Below are positions 6,702 through 13,033 of a stretch of DNA of 13,033 nt, piece after piece. The DNA is from JBOCEF01 sp047610385 (GTDB lineage Bacteria > Pseudomonadota > Alphaproteobacteria > Rhodobacterales > Rhodobacteraceae). Position numbers and translations under genes: made by a program. The DNA lies in the NCBI GenBank assembly GCA_047610385.1, contig JBLGAC010000070.1:1-13033 (forward strand). The letters are read 5' to 3'. Numbering within the stretch: the stretch's first letter is position 1; every line of letters begins with the position of its first letter. Below the pieces are notes generated by a model. That model did no database searches. It was not told the origin of the DNA and saw only the letters and a program-made list of their open reading frames with translations.

Positions 6702-7502
6702 TCAGCGCACGCGGGCCTGTTCGCGCGCGCGCTCCGCATCCAGCCGCTTTTGATAGCCCGACTGCACCAAATCAACCGCCACCAGCACCGCGATGGAGAA
6801 GTAGAACGTCGTCATCGACATTGCCTCAACCGGATAGCCGAACAACATCAGATGCGCCTGATGCCCACCCTCACCCAACAGCACCACGCCGACGATCAGC
6901 AGGATGAACAGGCCAAGCACCTCATATTTGCGGTTGCGTTTAAGGAACGCGGCCACCGTGTCCGCCATCGCCAGCATCGCGATGCCAGAGACGAGGATGG
7001 CGATGGCCAGCACGATGAACGTGTCGGTGATTGCGATTGCCGACAGCACTGAATCGAACGAAAATACCAGATTCATGAACACAATCATCGCCGTCACAGA
7101 TGCGGCTGATCGCGGAACCCTGTCCTCGTCCGGGCTTTCCTCCAGATGCTCCATCGACAGCATGTGGCCAATTTCCTTGACGGCCGTGTACATGATGAAA
7201 GCGCCCCCCACCAGGAACACCAGCGTTGAGAAGGTGAACGTACCTTCCAGCACGCCCGGCAGGTTCACATGGAACCACGGGTCGGTCAGCGCGCTCAGCA
7301 GATGCAGCATCACGAACAGCATGATGATGCGCAGCGCCACCGCGATCAGAATGCCCCAACGGCGCACGGAGCGCTGCTGGTCAACCGGTGCGCGTTGGCT
7401 CTCGATGGAGATGTAGAGCAGGTTGTCAAAGCCCAGCACCGCCTGAAGAAAGATCAGGACGACAAGATTGCCCAGCGATTCATAAGTGAAGAGTTCGGCC
7501 AT
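6702..7502 (-). CDS. TerC family integral membrane protein
   Basis: The product has 266 residues and about seven membrane segments (near 11-30, 49-70, 90-107, 133-153, 159-180, 195-212, 229-247). The two TerC signatures, each with a conserved acidic residue, are LGFDNLLYISI (23-33, Asp26) and VFSFDSVLSAI (146-156, Asp150). Members such as E. coli Alx and Bacillus MeeF/MeeY are tied to manganese export or metal loading of secreted proteins; the classic tellurite link is indirect. The ATG at 7500-7502 is chosen because an AAGGG lies eight bases upstream and the family N-terminus begins there; a GTG at 7574 would add 24 non-conserved residues. No other tellurite genes are near. It has a promoter and a structured leader about 160 bases long. 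Confidence 0.93.
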   Translation of the reverse strand: MAELFTYESLGNLVVLIFLQAVLGFDNLLYISIESQRAPVDQQRSVRRWGILIAVALRIIMLFVMLHLLSALTDPWFHVNLPGVLEGTFTFSTLVFLVGGAFIMYTAVKEIGHMLSMEHLEESPDEDRVPRSAASVTAMIVFMNLVFSFDSVLSAIAITDTFIVLAIAILVSGIAMLAMADTVAAFLKRNRKYEVLGLFILLIVGVVLLGEGGHQAHLMLFGYPVEAMSMTTFYFSIAVLVAVDLVQSGYQKRLDAERAREQARVR

Positions 7503-7661
7503 GGAGAGCGCCCTTTCATGGGTGGCGGCATTCGGGTCGATCTTGCCTCGACGCGCCGCAGCGGGGCAAGGCACCCGGCGTCGCGGGCATGTGCCAAGAC
7601 GCGTTGATGCAACAGAACTGCGCGAATGATGTAGAAAGCGTGATACAGGGGCGCTGGGGCT
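7503..7661 (-). promoter_or_regulatory. Structured 5' leader of terC
   Basis: Downstream of the predicted promoter the minus strand has about 160 untranslated bases. Stem-loop 1 (7570-7595) pairs GGCAC with GTGCC and CCCG with CGGG. Stem-loop 2 (7542-7570) pairs CTTGCC with GGCAAG around a GC-rich inner hairpin. A third pairing, GTCGA (7548-7552) with TCGAC (7536-7540), would trap GGCAAG in its loop, so it competes with stem-loop 2. It lacks the conserved words of the yybP-ykoY manganese riboswitch. Confidence 0.4.
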
Positions 7662-7667
7662 GCACTC

Positions 7668-7696
7668 AAAATACGGATATCTGGCTTATGATCCAA
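7668..7696 (-). promoter_or_regulatory. Predicted sigma-70 type promoter of terC
   Basis: On the minus strand TTGGAT (7691-7696) and TATTTT (7668-7673) are separated by exactly 17 bases in an AT-rich pocket. Transcription would start near 7661, about 160 bases before the terC ATG. Confidence 0.5.
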
Positions 7697-7733
7697 AAAA
7701 TGGTGCTGATTGAAGGTTTAATCTGTCTTTCTG

Positions 7734-7746
7734 TGTAATTTTTACA
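7734..7746. promoter_or_regulatory. Inverted repeat upstream of the terC promoter
   Basis: TGTAA-ttt-TTACA is a perfect palindrome with a three-base centre, 37 bases upstream of the terC -35 box. It sits in the AT-rich spacer between the DUF302 gene and terC and is a candidate regulator site. It does not match an alphaproteobacterial consensus that I know well enough to name. Confidence 0.35.
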
Positions 7747-7885
7747 TCACCTGTGGGGCATTTACTGTATTTATAGATAATAAACTGCAAAACTGGCCAC
7801 AGTGATGCTTGCAAGACGGCGAAGTTGCACGGCGCTGGTCGGCGGTGGCGTCAGATGGTTCATCCAGCCTGCTGCCGGGGCCAGC

Positions 7886-7921
7886 GAGGCAGTTCTGGCC
7901 TCAGTCGAGGCCGGCTGCCTC
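7886..7921 (-). other. Long nested hairpin spanning the DUF302 stop codon
   Basis: GAGGCAG (7886-7892) pairs with CTGCCTC (7915-7921), and inside it GGCCTC (7897-7902) pairs with GAGGCC (7907-7912) around AGTC. This gives 13 base pairs with a small internal loop. The stop codon (7901-7903) is inside the structure. No T run follows on the minus strand, so it may be a 3' stabilising structure or a factor-dependent end rather than an intrinsic terminator. Confidence 0.5.
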
Positions 7922-8377
7922 GCGCGCGATCGAGTCCAGCAGCGCGTCGACCTCCTGCATCGCGCCCTCAGGGAAGCGTCGATACCCGACCGTGACCGTC
8001 TGTGTGCCGAAGGGCTGATAGGCGAAAATCCCGTAGGGGCAAAAGGCGATGTTCATGGCATCTGCCTCCATCACCTTACGCGACAAGGTGGCGGAGCAGA
8101 ACTGGATCACCTCCGCATGGTCATAAACCTGCACCGAGGCGCCCACAGCGGCGGCGGTGCGGTTCAGCATTTCACCCACATGGGACACGTTGTCGACCTT
8201 ATAGCCGCGTCCCTCGATCGCTAGGCGCAGATCGAACACCACGTCTTCGAATGGAGCATTCACTTGGTAGGTGCGCGCGGGCGTGTCATTGGCCGCGACC
8301 ACGGGAGCCACAATGGCCAGCGGCGCAGCGGCGACGAGCGCGCTGATCATCACGGCGCGGAGCGAAGGGGCATTCAT
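7901..8377 (-). CDS. Periplasmic DUF302 domain-containing protein
   Basis: The product has 158 residues. A signal peptide (basic start, hydrophobic 9-28, small residues before about 29) predicts export to the periplasm. The remainder fits the DUF302 fold: FEDVVFDLRLAIEGRGYKV (43-61), then NVSHVGEML (63-71), VQVYDHAEVIQFCSATLSRKVME (82-104) and IAFCPYGIFAYQ (110-121). DUF302 proteins are found near sulfur-oxidation and redox genes in related bacteria, but their biochemical role is not settled and none of those partners is here. Cys94 and Cys113 are the only two cysteines in the mature part and could form a disulfide. GGAGG lies eight bases before the ATG. It probably has its own promoter, as hairpins separate it from speE. 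Confidence 0.85.
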   Translation of the reverse strand: MNAPSLRAVMISALVAAAPLAIVAPVVAANDTPARTYQVNAPFEDVVFDLRLAIEGRGYKVDNVSHVGEMLNRTAAAVGASVQVYDHAEVIQFCSATLSRKVMEADAMNIAFCPYGIFAYQPFGTQTVTVGYRRFPEGAMQEVDALLDSIAREAAGLD

Positions 8378-8487
8378 CAGTCATCCTCCCAAGAAAAACC
8401 AGTCCGGGGGGCATCCTAGCAGGCCAGCCACCGGTTGCGCGATCATAACCGCGTCAACCACCCCGCATCACATCTGCCATTCTGGGC

Positions 8488-8543
8488 GCCGCGCGCCCCC
8501 CGGCGCGCGCGGCTGAGCGGGGGCTCGATGCCCCCCGAGGCCG
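8488..8543. repeat. GC-rich hairpin cluster containing dispersed repeat copy 1
   Basis: First, GCCGCGCGCC (8488-8497) pairs with 8502-8513 with a two-base bulge. Overlapping it is repeat copy 1 (8510-8543): outer CGGC/GCCG, then TGAGCGGGGGC, a five-base loop and GCCCCCCGAGG. The same core recurs at 12931-12956. It lies in the gap between speE and the DUF302 gene. Confidence 0.7.
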
Positions 8544-8601
8544 CTCCTCGCGCCAAATTCACCGCACCACACCACACCGCGCCACACCGCACCGCACAAA
8601 C

Positions 8602-8623
8602 GCCCGCGTTGCCCCCCGCGGGC
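8602..8623 (-). terminator. Possible terminator of speE
   Basis: GCCCGC (8602-8607) and GCGGGC (8618-8623) form a six-base-pair stem eight bases past the speE stop. On the minus strand it is followed by only GTTT, so it would be a weak intrinsic terminator. Between it and the GC-rich hairpins is an imperfect ACACC/ACCGC simple repeat (8561-8597). Confidence 0.4.
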
Positions 8624-8630
8624 AAGGCGC

Positions 8631-9497
<867 letters not shown>

Positions 9498-9568
9498 GGC
9501 CTTGGCCTCCCCCATCCTTGCAATCGTCAGGGCAGGGGATAGCGCGCCGCGCGCCGGTCAGGCAAGCG

Positions 9569-9793
9569 TCAGCGCGCGCGGGTCAGCACGATCAGGCCGC
9601 CAAGCATGGCGAATGTGGCGATCAGCACCAGTACGATCAGCGCGGGATAGCCGAACACCGCAATCGCCGCGATGCCCAGCGCCAGCGCCAGCGCGATCAC
9701 CGCGAGCGGTGCATTTTCCCCGCGCAATTGCCCCAGCAGCGGGCCGATCAGCGGAAGGTTCAGGATCGAGGCGGTGCGAGGGGCGTTGGACAT
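9569..9793 (-). CDS. Small membrane protein of unknown function between speD and speE
   Basis: The product has 74 residues. A polar start with LPLIGPLLGQLRGE (13-26) leads into one or two closely spaced hydrophobic segments (about 29-47 and 50-70: LAVIALALALGIAAIAVF and ALIVLVLIATFAMLGG) and a short basic end. GGAG lies ten bases before the ATG, rather far. Codon choice is G/C-rich in the third position and the other frames over this stretch give unlikely proteins. The gene ends 71 bases before speE on the same strand and could be cotranscribed with it. No function can be assigned; a role with polyamine transport would be speculation. Confidence 0.7.
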   Translation of the reverse strand: MSNAPRTASILNLPLIGPLLGQLRGENAPLAVIALALALGIAAIAVFGYPALIVLVLIATFAMLGGLIVLTRAR

Positions 9794-10219
9794 GGGCGTC
9801 TGGCTCCGGTTTCAAAACTGCGCGGACGCAGATCCCTGCGATCGGTCTAGCCTAGGCCTCAGTCCGCGCTTGCGCGAGCGGGCGCCGCGCCGCAGGGCGG
9901 CGGCATGTCGCGCCGCAATCGCAGCAGCATTGCGCGCACCAGCATCCGGCGGCCGGGCCCGGTTGTGTTCGTGTAAATCGGCCTGACCGTGTTTCACGTC
10001 CCGACCTGCAACCCGATCTGCGCCAACCCGTGGCCCGCACTGGCTGCGCGCAGCTGGATATGGGGGCAGGGCGGTTGCGCGGGGTTATGGCGGTCTGTGC
10101 TGGCCGAATGTCGCCCGCGCGCATCGTGCACCAGGCCCCACGGCCCCAGATGCAAAAGGGCCGCCGCGACCTGCGCGGCGGCCCTTTTGGCCTGCATTGG
10201 TGTCCTCAGGCCCTGCGCG
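9794..10219. other. Intergenic region between speD and the small membrane gene
   Basis: Apart from the strong terminator at 10154-10188, these 426 bases hold no gene I can support. A minus-strand ORF of 28 codons (9859-9945) has G/C-rich third positions but no ribosome binding site. No tRNA-like or riboswitch-like structure was recognised. The promoter for the small membrane gene and speE should lie here but was not identified. Confidence 0.5.
10154..10188. terminator. Strong terminator downstream of speD
   Basis: A perfect 15-bp stem joins AAAAGGGCCGCCGCG (10154-10168) to CGCGGCGGCCCTTTT (10174-10188) around a five-base loop. It lies 31 bases past the speD stop. The A/T ends are symmetrical, so it can work in both directions; on the minus strand it ends in four T. 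Confidence 0.9.
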
Positions 10220-10627
10220 TCACTGCGCGAGGCCTTCGCCGCGCAGCAGTTCCTTGACCCGCACGTCGCCAGCTTCGAACGCCTCGCGCAGCACGTCCAC
10301 GGCCTTCCAGGGGGCCGCGTCGCCACACATGAACACGTCGAACGCGCCATAGCCGATTTCAGGCCATGTGTGCACTGAGATATGGGATTCCGCGAGCACC
10401 GCGACCCCGCTCACGCCCTGGGGGCTGAACTTGTGGGTGTGGATGTGCAGCAAGGTCGCGCCGCACTTTTCCACACAATCGCGAAACGCTTTTTGGATGC
10501 GCGCTTCGTCATCCAGCCCTTTGCCCTCGATCACCTCGATGATCAGGTGGGTTCCGGCATAGACTTTGCCACCCTTGCGGATGAAATGGTCTTTTCTGTC
10601 CTCTGCGAAGACGTCGCGGTCGAACAT
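10220..10627 (-). CDS. speD: S-adenosylmethionine decarboxylase proenzyme
   Basis: The product has 135 residues, typical of the small class 1B bacterial AdoMet decarboxylase, a pyruvoyl enzyme that supplies decarboxylated AdoMet for spermidine synthesis. The self-cleavage site is in LAESHISVHTWPE (78-90): cleavage between Glu80 and Ser81 turns Ser81 into the pyruvoyl group. His86 and Cys101 match the processing His and catalytic Cys of the Thermotoga enzyme (Ser63, His68, Cys83) with identical spacing. GTHLIIEV (25-32) is the typical N-terminal strand. The ATG at 10625-10627 has GGAG six bases upstream. It works with speE on the same strand, though a strong terminator between them suggests mainly separate transcripts. 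Confidence 0.96.
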   Translation of the reverse strand: MFDRDVFAEDRKDHFIRKGGKVYAGTHLIIEVIEGKGLDDEARIQKAFRDCVEKCGATLLHIHTHKFSPQGVSGVAVLAESHISVHTWPEIGYGAFDVFMCGDAAPWKAVDVLREAFEAGDVRVKELLRGEGLAQ

Positions 10628-10986
10628 GGCTAACTCCGATCGTCAATAGCGCGGCATTCATGGCCAACGCAATGTCCTCAGATTCTGGCGAAGTTGCCGG
10701 AACGATCAGCCTTTCGGCTGCACGCTTCGGCTTCCTCATGGGTGGCGCCTGTCTCCAGAGCCATCCCCGGTCGGAAGAGATCCACGCCAGTTATGGCGCT
10801 CCTCTCCTGCCAGCAGATGAATCCAGCGGTCCCTTAGCGCCCCCCCTTTGGCCTTGCGGCCGGATCCGAGGTTGGGATCGGGTACCCTGTGAGCGCCCAG
10901 ATAGGGGCGAATCTGTTTGCGATCAAGACTTGAATTTGCGCTGCGGCGTATTTTACGCGAACGCCATGTTGCGCTGCAACACGCGC
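10628..10986 (-). promoter_or_regulatory. Long, apparently structured leader region of speD
   Basis: These 359 bases lie between the DMT gene stop and speD. On the minus strand they can form GATCC/GGATC (10863-10879), GGCC-gcaa-GGCC (10850-10861), a longer hairpin at 10776-10805 with CGCC/GGCG inside AGAG/CTCT, and CAGCC-gaaa-GGCTG (10707-10720). Two of the loops are GNRA tetraloops in the speD-sense orientation only. Two perfect inverted repeats lie further upstream, GCGTA-ttt-TACGC (10946-10958) and GTTGC-gct-GCAAC (10968-10980). No known riboswitch was recognised. Confidence 0.4.
10898..10926 (-). promoter_or_regulatory. Possible promoter of speD
   Basis: On the minus strand TTGATC (10921-10926) and TATCTG (10898-10903) are 17 bases apart. 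Starting near 10891, the transcript would have a leader of about 260 bases. The boxes are only moderate matches, and TTGCAG-18-TAAAAT (overlapping the inverted repeats upstream) is an alternative. Confidence 0.3.
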
Positions 10987-11916
10987 TCAGTGCCCGGGGC
11001 CCGCCACCGGGGTGCGGCGCGCGCGCCGAAGCCGCTGTTCGCGGTGGGCGATATAAAGCGTTGAGCAGATGATCACCGCGCCGCCCAGCCATGTCAGCAG
11101 GTCAGGGGTTTCATCAAACATCAGCCACCCAACCAACCCCAGCGCCACCAGTCGCAGATAGGAAATCACCCCCATCACGCTGGCCTCGCCGCGCCGATAG
11201 CTTTCCAGATCGGCGATGCCGCGCAGCGCGCCCGCGACGGCCGTCACCGCAACCGCAATCCACAGATCGGCCGCTGATGGCAGCGCCCAGACCGGCGCCG
11301 CGATCGGGATCGAAATCAGCGCTGTGATTGCCACCGACGACATGAACGCCGACAGCGCCCCATCCGCCGCCGCCACCCCCCGCGACAGCGTCAGCGCCAG
11401 CGCAAACAGCATGGACGACGCCAACCCGCCAAGCATCGCAAGGTCCATATCCCCCGCCCCCGGCCGCAGGATGATCAATGCCCCGAGGAACCCGACCGCC
11501 ACCGCACCCATCCGCCGCGCACCGATTTTTTCGCCGTTGATCGGCCCCGCCAGCAGGGTGGCGAAGATCGGCGCGGTGAAAAACAGCACCGTTGCCGTGG
11601 CCAGCGGCACTTCGGCAATGGTGTGAAACCCCAGCTGGATTGACGCGCCCAGCAGGCAGCCGCGCAGCAGGTGCAGCCAAGGGCGCGAACACCGCAGCGA
11701 CGCACGCACCCGCGGCAGGGGCAGGATCAGCGCAAACGCAGCAAGGATCATCATTGAGCGCATAAGCACCACCATCCGCGTGTCGACCCCCACGGCGGCC
11801 TCACGCACGCCGATGGTCATCACCGTGGCGGCAAGCACTGCGGCCAGCGCCCAGGCCCCTCCGGCGACGTTGTCGGGGGCGGGTGTGGCAGAGGTGGTGG
11901 CGTGGGTGGTGGTCAT
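10987..11916 (-). CDS. DMT superfamily (EamA) transporter
   Basis: The product has 309 residues with about ten hydrophobic segments arranged as two EamA halves, the pattern of drug/metabolite transporters of the inner membrane. Recognisable pieces are VLMRSMMILAAFA in the first half, PLATATVLFFTAPIFATLLA at the end of that half, and a second half beginning near MLGGLASSMLFALALTLSR, ending in DLLTWLGGAVIICSTLY and a basic tail. These carriers move small metabolites, often outward; the substrate is not readable from sequence. The start at 11914-11916 has AAGGAG five bases upstream; an open extension of 30 residues (to 12006) is polar and lies in the divergent promoter region. Being next to speD does not prove a role in polyamine or AdoMet transport. 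Confidence 0.9.
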   Translation of the reverse strand: MTTTHATTSATPAPDNVAGGAWALAAVLAATVMTIGVREAAVGVDTRMVVLMRSMMILAAFALILPLPRVRASLRCSRPWLHLLRGCLLGASIQLGFHTIAEVPLATATVLFFTAPIFATLLAGPINGEKIGARRMGAVAVGFLGALIILRPGAGDMDLAMLGGLASSMLFALALTLSRGVAAADGALSAFMSSVAITALISIPIAAPVWALPSAADLWIAVAVTAVAGALRGIADLESYRRGEASVMGVISYLRLVALGLVGWLMFDETPDLLTWLGGAVIICSTLYIAHREQRLRRARRTPVAGPGH

Positions 11917-12055
11917 GAAGGCTCCTTCGCGGTCATAAGGACGCCTGATGATCTGCGCGTCAAGATGCGTCCATGCCGCCCCGCCGCGGCCTTTCTCTTG
12001 CCGCAACGATGGCTAAAGTGCGCGGATGATCCATTTGGTCCGGAGCCGCCCTGCC

Positions 12056-12901
12056 ATGCCCCTCGCCGCTGCCCGCCGATCCGTCGCCGCCTTGCTGATT
12101 GCGGGGGCTGCGATGCTTGTGCCCGCCGCCCCCGCCGCCGCCAAGGGCCTGTGGTGGACTGAGTGCATGGACCCCGCCAAACTGGGCGCGGCATTGTCGC
12201 AGGCCTGCCGCCGCGCGGTGGAAACCGGCGGGTTGTCGCCGCGCGAACAGGCCGCCGCCTTCACCAATATGGGCATCGGTTTGGCTGAGATCGGGCGCCA
12301 TGGCGACGCGCTGACCGCCTATGACCAAGCTGTCGCAGCCGATCCGCGTTTCGCGCCGGTCTATGTGAACCGTGCCCTGTCGCGCGCTGCGCGCGGGCAG
12401 ATGCGCGGCGTGCTCGATGATTATGAGACCGCGATCAGCATGGAGCCGCGCGATGTCGGCGCCCGCCTTGGCCGCGGCGCGTTCCATCTGCGGCGCGGCG
12501 CGGCGGCGGCGGCCCTGCTTGATTTCGACGCGGCCGTGCGGTTGGCGCCAAAAGACGCCGACGCGATCTACAACCGCGGATTGGCCCTGTCGGCCCTGTC
12601 GCGCCCGCGCGAGGCTGAGGCGGATTTCACCCACGTGCTCATGCTGTTCCCCAATGACGCGAGCGCGATGCTGGAGCGGGGCAAAGCCCGCGGTGCCCAA
12701 GGCCTGCACCGCGCCGCCATGGCCGATTACAACGGCGCGGCCAACCTGCGCCCCGAATGGCCAGCCCCCCAGATCGCCAAGGGCCGCGCGCTGGATGCGG
12801 TCGGGGATGCGCGCGCCGCGGGCCAAGCGTATCTGCGCGCGTTTGAACTGGGCGCCCGCGACGACTGGCTGCGCGCGAAGGTCCAGGGCATGGGCGGCTG
12901 A
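12056..12901 (+). CDS. Secreted tetratricopeptide repeat (TPR) protein
   Basis: The product has 281 residues. The first 29 form a signal peptide (Arg pair, hydrophobic 10-22, then AAPAAA before Lys30), so the protein should be periplasmic. After a linker with Cys37 and Cys51, which may form a disulfide, five to six TPR units of about 34 residues follow (roughly 68-101, 102-135, 136-169, 170-203, 204-237 and a weaker last one), with typical pieces such as NMGIGLAEIGRHGDALTAYD and AIYNRGLALSALSRPREAEAD. TPR arrays bind other proteins; the partner is unknown. The ATG at 12056 is chosen because the signal peptide begins there and GGAG lies ten bases upstream. An ATG ten codons earlier (12026) is possible but has no site. 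It is divergent from the DMT gene. Confidence 0.88.
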   Translation: MPLAAARRSVAALLIAGAAMLVPAAPAAAKGLWWTECMDPAKLGAALSQACRRAVETGGLSPREQAAAFTNMGIGLAEIGRHGDALTAYDQAVAADPRFAPVYVNRALSRAARGQMRGVLDDYETAISMEPRDVGARLGRGAFHLRRGAAAAALLDFDAAVRLAPKDADAIYNRGLALSALSRPREAEADFTHVLMLFPNDASAMLERGKARGAQGLHRAAMADYNGAANLRPEWPAPQIAKGRALDAVGDARAAGQAYLRAFELGARDDWLRAKVQGMGG

Positions 12902-12926
12902 CACCCGCCGCGCATCCCCGGCAGGT

Positions 12927-12959
12927 CGCCTGAGCGGGGGCGAAGGCCCCCCGAGGGCG
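12927..12959. repeat. Dispersed hairpin repeat copy 2, possible terminator of the TPR gene
   Basis: The core TGAGCGGGGGC (12931-12941), the loop GAAG and GCCCCCCGAGG (12946-12956) repeat the element at 8514-8540. The outer pair is CGCC (12927-12930) with GGCG (12956-12959), where copy 1 has CGGC with GCCG. It lies 25 bases past the TPR stop without a T run. Confidence 0.7.
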
Positions 12960-12987
12960 AAGCTTGGGCCAAACGCGCACCAACCGG

Positions 12988-13033
12988 CCCCCTCAGGCCA
13001 GCCCCCTCAGGCCAGCCCCCTCAGGCCAGCCCC
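12988..13033. repeat. 14-bp tandem repeat running off the window
   Basis: The unit CCCCCTCAGGCCAG occurs three times without a mismatch (12988-13001, 13002-13015, 13016-13029), and four bases of a fourth copy reach the window edge. It is non-coding as far as can be seen, and the copy number is unknown. Confidence 0.93.

Noticed and set aside
7503..7661. yybP-ykoY manganese riboswitch in the terC leader
   Set aside because: The class-specific conserved words are not present; only generic hairpins are seen.
9859..9945. 28-codon minus-strand ORF between speD and the small membrane gene
   Set aside because: No ribosome binding site and an Arg/Pro/Ala-rich peptide; coding bias alone is not enough in such GC-rich DNA.
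10670..10830. Glycine riboswitch in the speD leader
   Set aside because: Words such as GGAGAG, CTCTGGAGA and GCCGAAG resemble the aptamer, but the conserved 3' segment after the P3 region is missing and speD is not a usual target.
10736..11092. 118-codon minus-strand ORF between the DMT gene and speD
   Set aside because: It begins inside the DMT gene in another frame and continues through the structured leader, with no family resemblance.
12988..13033. Start of a CRISPR array
   Set aside because: Units are 14 bp and directly adjacent, with no spacers.

Overview
The window looks like chromosome from a high-GC alphaproteobacterium, most likely Rhodobacterales. This is inferred from GC-rich third codon positions, the family mix (EI24, YdjA-type nitroreductase, YiaD-like OmpA lipoprotein, SixA, TerC, DUF302, SpeD/SpeE) and very GC-rich intergenic DNA. 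No rRNA, tRNA or CRISPR array was seen.

Left edge (1-1191): the last 40 residues of an IS5-type transposase run in from outside. They are followed by two AT-rich non-coding blocks (125-432 and 886-1160) around a GC-rich, apparently 5'-truncated minus-strand coding remnant (433-885). The foreign-looking segment ends abruptly at a run of 12 C (1158-1169), next to ordinary chromosome.

1192-3879, minus strand: a likely operon in the order VOC protein, GNAT acetyltransferase (4-bp ATGA overlap), then after about 250 bp a YdjA-like nitroreductase and an EI24 membrane protein (3-bp gap). 4184-6376, plus strand: an OmpA-family lipoprotein with its own strong terminator, a sterol desaturase-family membrane enzyme, and a SixA phosphohistidine phosphatase. 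A bidirectional terminator (6422-6460) separates this from the next minus-strand block.

6479-11916, minus strand: DMT-family exporter, speD (AdoMet decarboxylase), a 74-residue membrane protein, speE (spermidine synthase), a periplasmic DUF302 protein, terC, and a possible 28-residue ORF just before the shared terminator. SpeD makes decarboxylated AdoMet and SpeE transfers its aminopropyl group to putrescine, so the two form a spermidine module. 12056-12901, plus strand: a secreted TPR protein, transcribed divergently from the DMT gene. The window ends in a hairpin repeat and a 14-bp tandem repeat that runs off the edge.

The coding content is mostly familiar. I did not find a clear new multi-gene system. 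The least explained signals are non-coding or very small: a structured terC leader with competing pairings, a structured speD leader with two GNRA-capped hairpins, a pair of hairpin repeats with a compensatory change, the 28-residue ORF behind terC, and the AT-rich IS-flanked segment.
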